64,000 nt of DNA, from contig CAMKKZ010000003.1 in assembly GCA_946413525.1 (NCBI GenBank), positions 1 to 64,000 on the forward strand, written 5' to 3'. The first letter of the stretch is position 1. Each line of letters opens with the position of its first letter. Positions 46,401-54,200 of the stretch are shown here, one piece after another. Made by a program: the position numbers and the translations under genes. The notes under the pieces were generated by a model. The model had not been told where the DNA came from and searched no databases. It worked only from the letters and a program-made list of their open reading frames with translations. Source of the stretch: an uncultured Oribacterium sp. GTDB taxonomy: Bacteria > Bacillota > Clostridia > Lachnospirales > Lachnospiraceae.

Positions 46401-47547
46401 CCTCCTTCCCAGCGCTCAACATGGGGTTGTTTTCCCGTCTGTCATCGGCGTTAAAGCCATTAGCGCGGTTCATAAAGGTGCCTGCCGTGGGCTGCCCGTT
46501 GATCAGGACGACCATAGGCTGTGCTTCCGCGATAAGGCCCTTCTTCCCCAGCAGGGTCGAAACGGAGGACATGGCGGCATTCCGCTTGTCGATATTCGAT
46601 CCCTCGGGCACGCCCAGCCAGAGCCTCCCATCCTCGGTATAGATGGCCTTGTTGCTTCTGATCTGCTTCATTTCCCTGTAGTATTCGTCCACCGCCGCAA
46701 GGAAATCGGGCTCGGCAATCAGCCTGTTGACTGTTTCCTTCGGAAGGAGCCTTGAAAGCGCATTCTTAAAATAGGAAGTGGCGTATTGCGCCATGCCCTC
46801 CTTTGTTTCCGGCCACTGGGCCCCGGCCCGCTGCGCTCCCCTGGCGATGGCCTCATACATGTCCACTTCCAGGAGGCCATTGTTGTACAGCTTCTCTTCC
46901 TTGGCATTTCTCAGGCTTTCAAATAGCTCTGTCAGTGCCGGATGCTCCCTGTTCAGCTTCTCATGCAGCTTTTTCACGGAATCCTCCGTATTGACATAGG
47001 AAGCCTTCGTAAAGAAGCCGTCCAGATCCCCCTGAGGCGCGCCGGGCACCTTGATGGGGATACGGGACGAAAGCTGTCCGCCCATGCTGGAAAGCTCCTG
47101 CTGCCCAACGTCAACCGTGAGGCTGCGACCCAGAGAGATAAGCTCATCCAGGCTGCGGGGATTGTTCTCGTCAATGACGAAGGACTCGAAGGCCACGCTG
47201 TCCCGGAGAAGGTGCTTCCTCACCTCGGCCGCAATCTCCTTCATCCTGGCGGAAATGCCGTCATCGCTGTTCTCGGCGAGGACATTGTCGCATTCCTCCA
47301 GCGCCCTTTGATAGGAACTCTTGAAAGCATTCAGGCTGGTCTGATCCATTACCGGATATTTCCCATCCTGATCCTGGGTATAGAAATCCTCCGCCAACTG
47401 GTTAATGTTATTTAACCACCTCACGAACTCACTGTAACGTTCGTTATCCTCATCCGTCAAAACTGTACTGCTGATCCTTCTTGAAATATTCAGGTAGGAC
47501 TTCTGAATTTCCGTAAGATTCACTTCCTGAAAAACTTCCTTTGGCAT
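43492..47547 (-). CDS. Giant protein with two PI3/4-kinase-like modules
   Basis: A 1351-residue cytosolic protein with no signal peptide. Start at 47547 (MPKEVFQEVNLTEIQK) with GGGGGGAG upstream. Two parallel modules are visible. Module 1 has SNIDKRNAAMSSVSTLLG, then FICGNLDRHPGNFMLHF and IVAIDNDLSFGL. Module 2 has GSIDKRNVAMSKMSDLLG, then YICMNVDRNESNLFYNF and VTGIDNDLSFGT. D-R-H-x-x-N and I-D-N-D-L-S-F-G resemble the catalytic and metal-binding loops of PI3/4-kinase or HipA-like folds. Module 2 has lost the HPG of the loop. The rest is helical and charged. The gene stands alone behind a leader element; the function is unknown. Confidence 0.7.
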   Translation of the reverse strand: MPKEVFQEVNLTEIQKSYLNISRRISSTVLTDEDNERYSEFVRWLNNINQLAEDFYTQDQDGKYPVMDQTSLNAFKSSYQRALEECDNVLAENSDDGISARMKEIAAEVRKHLLRDSVAFESFVIDENNPRSLDELISLGRSLTVDVGQQELSSMGGQLSSRIPIKVPGAPQGDLDGFFTKASYVNTEDSVKKLHEKLNREHPALTELFESLRNAKEEKLYNNGLLEVDMYEAIARGAQRAGAQWPETKEGMAQYATSYFKNALSRLLPKETVNRLIAEPDFLAAVDEYYREMKQIRSNKAIYTEDGRLWLGVPEGSNIDKRNAAMSSVSTLLGKKGLIAEAQPMVVLINGQPTAGTFMNRANGFNADDRRENNPMLSAGKEVYDNSAVFDDVSALQAIDFICGNLDRHPGNFMLHFSGEKGKEKLEGIVAIDNDLSFGLNVPQPLDKGHIGNKFIFPEDMGAIGEQTAQKIASLKEEELKLTLRGYGLSKEEMDAAWKRTQMMQQAILEGMEFYKDKEAGIIEKGHLRVVPEKDWDKYELADLANDTADSKRMNQFATLLNMKSIIEKRKKEEDLKALRNTRTKQVRQVLFGEQPKAVKTEPVTAVPVGTGIKYRLGKVDRLGVDNPENVRVVVPANSVLSSSSGNNNERIPLSYIGKDGKPVEGFFTSSVKIDGKVQIKRMFEKEIQRQSGENGNPERAEIIRRTYEYWKQNPGNRYRSKNFDYLKIGFDKETAERYKADKQLSSYYRNFLGSITLAEKMYRDNYTDIGANMEGSIDKRNVAMSKMSDLLGVPKCIARATTMQVQGAEGKITEGVFMEKAPGKSFMDINPGDEAAKLNTALFDGSPALKDLADIQIMDYICMNVDRNESNLFYNFSEDGKKCIGVTGIDNDLSFGTVRLASDRSINWDTPLDNITVVSEAMASKIANMRETALRNTLDGQGLTDKEMDAAMDRFVNVQEKIKSGQIRVVKDEEWAEMKLSDLAQGKKNIFSNVTTSFTESLLIVLEDKEKANEPAKEPIKFPVCERVEEFDEEALRKTEFERVSQEEEASFLKGLRDQFKEVEAGQPKTDAAIIGTLARFAKNYNEHVKDGNSIFHGASQFYIDLNTRAREFSEKIRQLNQKVKRNEQLGDEDYSAIVVGINNLRTAATNYKEHVKGIEHPSRTQKKRLGIVNGLSESLETVSRMTQTNVDKREIINKPEEFLFRKLHGKQAQISNEQINEEDFKRHIAGMIYMTGLSQNVVSLTKDQKLVNAMLKTSFNRNRDQILADPAFNEMMQNTDRGQLVSMATAGSGEKLLQAYTRQRAVKKTNFNDLIQQDGGANAANNGNRRSVARQHDNANVRQRNSNLP

Positions 47548-47612
47548 ATTATCTCCCCCCTGCCAAAGCGGGCTTTGACCGCTCCTATCCTGCGACAAGC
47601 CGATGACGCTCA
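47548..47612 (-). promoter_or_regulatory. Leader element (family Z) before the giant gene
   Basis: Minus strand: GCGTCATCGGCTTGTCGCAG, GATAGGAGCGGTCAAAGCCC, GCTTTGGCAGGGGGGAG. The hairpin GAGCGG/CCGCTT shows paired changes relative to GAGTGG/CCACTC in other copies. Confidence 0.65.
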
Positions 47613-47992
47613 TTTTCCGCTATGTCTTAATTCCTTTGTTAACTATGTTTCTTTTGTTTTCACTATTTTCGCAAGACTTCGACCCATAAAAACTTACATC
47701 CAGAAGCCTTAAACATCCGTCATTATATGCCATGCACCGTCACAAAAGCGCAACACCAATCAACGGCAATCCCCAGGTTGAAATCATGAATGAATCCCTT
47801 TAAATTGTCATAGGAATAATACACAGAGTAGGAGTGGGAATACATGTTCGTCATATCTTGATATCGCCACCGTTTTATGATAGAATGATAGCTTACAGAG
47901 CTTTTCAATCAGGCTGGGATGTTTCAGCCGTGTAATAAGAAATGCGCAACAAGAAACGTATGATAAGACATTTATAAAAAGGGAGGTATTTC
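47613..47992. other. Divergent promoter region
   Basis: 380 bases between divergently transcribed genes. It holds A/T-rich promoter-like DNA on both sides and the GGGAGG ribosome site of the downstream gene. No further gene is supported. Confidence 0.45.
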
Positions 47993-49492
47993 ATGAAGAT
48001 GCGTAATGATAATGCGCGTAATGACAATGATAAAAAAAGAATCCGCAAACACCTCATGACATGCGCGCTTTTCATCGTGTTCGCAACCCAGGTTTCCATA
48101 TCATCCGCTTTTGCGGGAAAACCGGACCATAGCACGAAAAGGGAACTGCCGGACATAGTGAAGCTGACGCCGGACACGGGAAGCCTGCTGCCGGACACAG
48201 GGAGCCTGCTGCCGGACACGGCCTACAGCGATGATTATATCCTTGAAGACAGCAACTCGAGGTACCTGCAGGAACCGGACTACTACTGGATGGATTCCAC
48301 CTGGGCGCAGCTCGCCATCAATGAGATTTATGCCCGCCACGGGCGCATATTCAAGGACAAGACATTGAATGACTGGTTCTCCTCAAAATCCTGGTACCGG
48401 GGCACAGTGGATGCCAGCCACTTTGATGAAAATGTTTTCAATGCCTACGAAAAGGAAAACATCAGGCGGCTCCGGGCCTACCAGGACTCCCTCAACGCAA
48501 GCAGTTCCGGTTCGAATTCCGGCTCCGGCTCGAAATCCAATTCTGGTTCTGGAAACGGGCAACGCGGCTCCTCGGATTACATCCTGAAGGACAGCAGCAC
48601 CAAATACCTGCAGGAATCCGATTACAACTGGATGGATGCCGACTGGACGCGCCTCGCCATCAATGAGATTTATGCCCGCCACGGACGCAAATTCTCGGAC
48701 AAGACCTTGAATGATTATTTTTCCTCGAAATCCTGGTACCGCGGCACCGTGGACGCAAGCCGCTTCGATGAGAAGGTCTTCAACACCTATGAGGAGGAAA
48801 ATATCAAGCGGCTCAGGGCATACCAGAACTCCTTAAGCTCCCGCTCCTCAGGAAGCTCCCACAATAGCTCGGGAAGCGCGCAGCGCAGCTCCTCGGATTA
48901 CATCCTGAAGGACAGCAGCACCAAATACCTGCAGGAATCCGATTACAACTGGATGGATGCAGACTGGACGCGCCTCGCCATCAATGAGATCTATGCCCGG
49001 CACGGACGCAAATTTACGGACAAGACCTTGAATGATTATTTTTCCTCGAAGTCCTGGTACCGGGGCACCGTGGACGCAAGCCACTTCGATGAGAGAGTAT
49101 TCAATACCTATGAAGAGGAAAACATCAAACGGCTCAGGGCATACCAGAACTCCTTAAGCTCCAGGGGATCGGGATCCAACAGTTCCCGCAATAACTCGGG
49201 AAGCGCGCAGCGCAGCTCCTCGGATTACATCCTGAAGGACAGCAGTACCAAATATCTGCAGGAATCCGATTATAACTGGATGGATTATGACTGGACGCGC
49301 CTTGCCATCAATGAGATCTATGCCCGGCACGGACGCAAATTTACGGACAAAACCTTGAATGATTATTTTTCCTCGAAGTCCTGGTACCGCGGCACCGTAG
49401 ACGCGAGCCATTTTGACGAGAAGGTCTTTAACGCCTACGAAAAGGAAAACATTGTACGGCTCCGGGCCTGGCAGAACAAGGTGAGGCGCTAA
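47993..49492 (+). CDS. Secreted protein with four YARHG domains
   Basis: A 499-residue protein. Start at 47993 with AGGGAGG upstream. A basic N-terminus and hydrophobic core (MTCALFIVFATQVSISSAFA) form a signal peptide. A short PDTGSLL repeat is followed by four YARHG domains of about 85 residues (YILKDSSTKYLQESDYNWMD, LAINEIYARHGRKF, SSKSWYRGTVDASHFDE). These are separated by Ser/Gly/Asn linkers of differing length. YARHG domains are extracellular modules of unknown function, found in gut Firmicutes and fused to peptidases or kinases. Four in tandem without another domain is a simple surface or secreted architecture. Repeats 2-4 are very alike in DNA, so unit number may vary. Confidence 0.9.
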   Translation: MKMRNDNARNDNDKKRIRKHLMTCALFIVFATQVSISSAFAGKPDHSTKRELPDIVKLTPDTGSLLPDTGSLLPDTAYSDDYILEDSNSRYLQEPDYYWMDSTWAQLAINEIYARHGRIFKDKTLNDWFSSKSWYRGTVDASHFDENVFNAYEKENIRRLRAYQDSLNASSSGSNSGSGSKSNSGSGNGQRGSSDYILKDSSTKYLQESDYNWMDADWTRLAINEIYARHGRKFSDKTLNDYFSSKSWYRGTVDASRFDEKVFNTYEEENIKRLRAYQNSLSSRSSGSSHNSSGSAQRSSSDYILKDSSTKYLQESDYNWMDADWTRLAINEIYARHGRKFTDKTLNDYFSSKSWYRGTVDASHFDERVFNTYEEENIKRLRAYQNSLSSRGSGSNSSRNNSGSAQRSSSDYILKDSSTKYLQESDYNWMDYDWTRLAINEIYARHGRKFTDKTLNDYFSSKSWYRGTVDASHFDEKVFNAYEKENIVRLRAWQNKVRR

Positions 49493-49578
49493 GGCCGCAA
49501 CACAGAGGGACAGTCCCCGTGTGCTGCCTTGCGTGTGTTGACACGAAAGAAAAAATATGATATTGTATCTTTACACCC

Positions 49579-49622
49579 TTGGCCGGAGGAACGCGCATTC
49601 CATGCGTGTCCTCCGGCCTTTG
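49579..49622 (+). terminator. Probable terminator of the YARHG gene
   Basis: GGCCGGAGGA (about 49580) pairs with TCCTCCGGCC (ending about 49618) with an inner stem ACGCG/CGTGT-like, followed by TTTGCGT. The T-run is short, so termination is likely but not certain. Confidence 0.5.
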
Positions 49623-49636
49623 CGTAGGCACACGGG

Positions 49637-49702
49637 CAACACACAGGGACGGTCCTTTTGTGTTCTGTGAACAGAACACAAAAGGACCGTCCCTGTGTGT
49701 TG
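49637..49702. repeat. Perfect 66-nt palindrome (GGGACGG type)
   Basis: 32-bp arms (49637-49668 and 49671-49702) separated by GA. Core blocks are CAACACACAGGGACGGTCCT and TTTGTGTTCTGT. Related sequence recurs at 49504-49530 and 5368-5420. The perfection of the arms indicates a recent or conserved element. Confidence 0.9.
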
Positions 49703-49782
49703 CTGAATCGTTTCATTTTTATCCTTATAATATCTCCCTTGCCTAAAAGCCATCTTTCATTTATAATGAAAGCAGCGTAGCA

Positions 49783-49885
49783 GTGGTTGTCCATTGTGAA
49801 TTGCGGCTCGCCAAAGTCTCTTTTCACATCTGCGGGGTGTTCGCACCACCTCCGCAGATGCTATGCTCTTTTTATTGCCCATTTT
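49783..49885 (+). terminator. Structured repeat ending in a terminator-like hairpin, copy 1
   Basis: CAGTGGTTGTCCATTGTGAA, then the hairpin ACATCTGCGGGGTGTTCGCA with its return CCTCCGCAGATG, then GCTCTTTTTA. A second copy lies at 50831-50925. Confidence 0.55.
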
Positions 49886-49980
49886 TCATCCTCCATAATT
49901 CTTCCTTAGTCGTTCATCCATTATTCTCTGTAGAGCGAATCCTATATTGCCCAGATTCAGCTTTTTAACCTTTATCATCT

Positions 49981-50373
49981 CCTGTGGGGCGGGACCCCAT
50001 GACCGCAAGTATGAAAAGATCTTTCATGATTTTTTGAGGGGGCGGGATCCCATGACCGCAAGTATGAAAAGCAAGCTTTTCATACTTCATTTGTGCCGCT
50101 GGCGCGTCACAAATGGGACTCAACGCCTGCGGCATCAAGTCAAAGTATGAAAGGGGCCTTTTCATGATCTTCCGTAGGGCGGGGCTTCATGACAGCAAGT
50201 ATGAAAAGCAAGCTTTTCATACTTCATTTGTGCCGCTGGCGCGACACAAATGGGACTCAACGCCTGCGGCATTAAGTCAAAGTATGAAGCACCGGCCTCG
50301 CATGCTGCATTTATGCCGCTGGCGCGTCACAAATAGGACGTCAATGCCCGCGGCATGAAGTCAAATATGAAGG
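49981..50373. repeat. Cluster of dispersed 90-bp elements (family R)
   Basis: Copies at about 50061-50153, 50199-50289 and a decayed one at 50290-50373, all in the orientation opposite to those at 34628. Between and before them GGGCGGGACCCCATGACCGC-like units precede AAGTATGAAAAG three times (about 49989, 50041, 50178). No gene is supported in this stretch. Confidence 0.85.
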
Positions 50374-51143
50374 ACTAAGCCTTTTTTATTAAACGGAATT
50401 CAAAAGGTACAGAATAAGTACAGAAAATCAGAATCGCAGAATTGCAAACAACAGATGACTTTCATTGAATAATCATTAATGAAAAACACAGTCACCAGTT
50501 TGTCAAAACTGAATTATGGAAAATAAAAAGCAGAGCGCTTTGGCGATCCGCTTCCAGCTCATATCCCAATCCGAAAAAAATGCTGTTAATGCAAAACTGT
50601 GTCGAATGGAAAATCCCTTTCCCACACACAGTCACTCTTTTCATCATGAAGATAAGAATACAGCAAAGCATATATAAATATGACATTTGCTGAAGTTCAG
50701 TTCCTTTTCTTTGTTTGATCCGATTTGTTTGATCTGATCGGATCAAATCAGGTCAGAGGGGATTTCCCCGTACTGATTCAAAGACAAGCCGACACCGTAT
50801 CGTATCAGCAATTCTTCAACCAAAAAAGAAACAGTGGTTGTCCATTATAATCGCAGCCCGCCAAAGCCGCTATACACATCTGAGGAGTCTTCGCACTACC
50901 CACACAAATGCTTTGCTTTTATATCTCATTAATAATACAACATTTTCTCTCTTAAAGCAAGCCCGAAAATATATAAAATTATCGCAAGTACCCCGCCCTT
51001 CATCCCCCTTCATCCTCATGGGAAAATCTTCTTGAAGCCTTTTCCATTATGATGTAAAATATCTGATTACTATTCAATCATTTACACATTATTTGCTATG
51101 TTTTATTCGTTATACAACATGATTTAGTATAGAGTTTATCAGA
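50374..51143. other. Long intergenic stretch with repeat fragments
   Basis: No supported gene over about 770 bases. It contains an isolated leader-type sequence (50762-50815, minus) followed by GATCCGATCAGATC-like palindromic bases near 50735. It also holds the second copy of the structured terminator repeat (50831-50925, with GTGGTTGTCCATTATAAT). The rest is A/T-rich. Confidence 0.5.
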
Positions 51144-51290
51144 AGAGCCATTTAGATGCGATACCGCAGCTGTTTGTCAGGAATCAAAATGGCTCAAAAC
51201 CACTTTAATAGAGGAGCCATTTAGATTACGATACCGCATCCGTATATCGGCAATTACAATGGCTCAAAAACCACTTTAATAGAGGAGCGT
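51144..51290 (+). promoter_or_regulatory. Two tandem leader elements (family Z) before the dehydratase gene
   Basis: Copy 1 (about 51144-51213) and copy 2 (about 51213-51290) each read GAGCCATTTAGA, a CGATACCGCA block, GTCAGGAATCAAAATGGCTC or its variant, CAAAACCACTTTAATAGAGG and AG. The AGAGGAG end of copy 2 is the ribosome site for the ATG at 51294. Confidence 0.75.
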
Positions 51291-51293
51291 GTC

Positions 51294-54200
51294 ATGGCGA
51301 AGCAATACAGGTTGGGAATTGATATCGGGTCAACTACTGTCAAGGTCGCGATTCTGGATGAAAAGGAAAATCTGCTTTTCTCTGACTATCGGAGGCATTT
51401 CGCGAATATCCAGGAAACGCTGGCCGACCTTCTCACAGAGGCCCTGGAGGCGCATTCCGATCTCCGGGTCAGCGCGGTCATTACCGGCTCAGGCGGCCTT
51501 ACCCTCTCAAGACACATGGACGTCCCATTCTGTCAGGAGGTGGTGGCCGTGGCCACGGCGCTCAAGGCGGAACGTCCCGATACCGACGTGGCCATTGAAC
51601 TGGGCGGCGAGGACGCGAAAATCATTTATTTCAAGGGCGGCATCGATCAAAGGATGAACGGAATCTGCGCCGGAGGCACGGGTTCCTTCATCGACCAGAT
51701 GGCCTCCCTCCTGGATACGGACGCGGCGGGCCTCAATAGCCTTGCCGCGGGCTTCCACATGATCTACCCCATTGCCGCCCGCTGCGGCGTATTCGCGAAG
51801 ACCGACATACAGCCCCTGATAAACGAAGGGGCTGCGAGGGAAGATCTGGCTGCCTCCATTTTTCAGGCCGTCGTGAACCAGACGATCTCAGGCCTTGCCC
51901 AGGGGAAGCCCATAAGGGGGCATGTAGCCTTCCTGGGCGGGCCGCTGCATTTCATGCCCGAGCTTCGAAAGGCCTTCATCCGCACCCTGCGGCTTCAGGA
52001 TAATGAGATTATCGCTCCGGAGCATTCCCACCTGTTCGCGGCCATCGGCGCCGCGCTGAACTGCCCGGAAACGGGCAAGGCAAGGAACGAGGCCCTGCTT
52101 TCCGACTTTGTGAACCTCCTTAAGCGCGGCATCCACATGGACACGGAAATACAGCGTATGAACCCCTTGTTTGAAAGCAGGGAGGATTACGAAGCCTTCC
52201 AGGAAAGGCACAGGAAGAGCCGGGTCCGGACCGCCCCGCTGGCCTGCGCAAGGGGGGATGTGTTCCTCGGGATCGATGCCGGTTCCACCACCACGAAGCT
52301 TGCCCTGATTTCCGAAGACGGGGAACTGCTCTATAAATATTACACGAACAATGACGGTTCACCCATACGGGCCGCGATCAAGTCCATAAGCGAGATAAAA
52401 GAGCTGCTCCCGGAAGGGGTTCGGATCGCCCGCAGCTGCTCCACCGGTTACGGGGAGGCGCTTTTGAAATCCGCCTTCCAGCTAGACGAGGGGGAGGTGG
52501 AGACAATCGCCCACTACTACGCGGCTTCCTTCTTTGAGCCGGATGTGGACTGCATCCTGGATATAGGCGGCCAGGACATGAAATGCATACGGATCAAGGA
52601 CGGCACAGTAGACTCCGTCCAACTGAACGAAGCCTGCTCTTCCGGCTGCGGCTCCTTCCTTGAGACCTTCGCGAAATCTCTGGATTTTTCCGTGGAAGAA
52701 TTCGCCCGGGAGGCGCTGTTTGCCAAAAACCCTACGGATTTGGGCTCCCGCTGCACCGTCTTTATGAATTCCAACGTAAAGCAGGCTCAGAAGGAAGGGG
52801 CCGGGGTGGACGACATTTCCGCCGGCCTGGCCTATTCCGTTGTCAAAAATGCCCTGTTCAAGGTGATCAAGCTGACCGATGCGGACGAGCTCGGGAAGCA
52901 CATCGTGGTTCAGGGAGGGACTTTTTATAATGATGCCGTCCTCCGCGCGACGGAGCTGATTCTCGGCAAGGAGGTGATCCGGCCGGACATTGCGGGCATC
53001 ATGGGCGCGTTCGGGGCAGCTCTGATCGCAAGGGAACGCTTCCGGATGGAAAAGTCACGAAACGGATTCGAAGAGGGAGAAGACGATATTGATGAGCAGG
53101 ATGGCCCGAAAAGCCGCATGCTGTCCCTTGACAAAATCATCAACCTGAAATATGAAACGAGAATGACCCGCTGCCAGGGCTGCAACAACCACTGCGTCCT
53201 CACGATCAACCAGTTCGGGCCGGGAAGAAACTTCATTTCCGGCAACCGCTGCGAAAGAGGTCTCGGAAAGGCAAAATCAAAGAAGGAAATACCCAACCTC
53301 TTCGCCTGGAAGATGAAGCGTACCTTTGATTACGAGCCGCTGCCCCTGGACAAGGCCACAAGGGGCTCCGTCGGGATACCCAGGGTGCTCAACATGTACG
53401 AAGACTACCCATTCTGGGCGGTCTTCTTCCGTGAACTCAAATTCCATGTCGTCCTCTCGCCTCCTTCGACCCGGCAGATCTACGACCTCGGAATCGAGTC
53501 CATCCCCTCGGAGTCTGAATGTTATCCGGCAAAGCTGGCCCACGGCCACATCGAGTGGCTGATCCGAAAAGGGGAACGCTTCATCTTCTATCCCTGCGTC
53601 CCTTATGAACGTAACGAGACGACGGATGCCGGCAACCATTATAATTGCCCCATGGTCACTTCCTATGCGGAAAACATAAAAAACAACGTGGAGACCATAG
53701 AAGAGGAAAGCGTGTTTTTCCTGAAACCCTTCCTGGCCTTCACAAATGAAAAGGTCCTTACAGACCAACTCGCCCGCGTCTTCGCCGGCTCCGGAAGCAA
53801 AACTGCAGAAGCCCGGGACAGGGAAACGGCGGAAAAGGCCAGGATCCGCATCCTTTCAGACGCGGTACGCCCCGTAGGCAGCCTCACCTGGGCAAAAATA
53901 CTGAAACAGTTTGCCGAATGGGATTTCACTGAAGAGGAGGTGCGCAATGCAGCTCATGAGGCCTGGCAGGAACTCCTCCGGACAAGACGGGATGTCGGGA
54001 AAAAAGGCCTGGAAACGCTTAAATGGATGGAGGAAAACGGCACCCGGGGCATTGTCCTGGCAGGCCGTCCTTACCACATCGACCCGGAAATCCACCATGG
54101 CATCCCGGAGCTTATCAATTCCTGCGGCTTTGCGGTCCTGACGGAAGACTCCGTTTCCGGCCTGGCCAATGTGGACCGCCCCACCATCGCCACGGATCAG

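Noticed and set aside
50113..50358. Plus-strand frame starting MGLNACGIKSKYERG
   Set aside because: It is entirely made of family R repeats and is not conserved as a protein.
50492..50746. Minus-strand 84-codon frame after an orphan leader element
   Set aside because: Composition is unlike a folded protein, there is no clear ribosome site and no family was recognised. The leader-type element here may be a stray copy.
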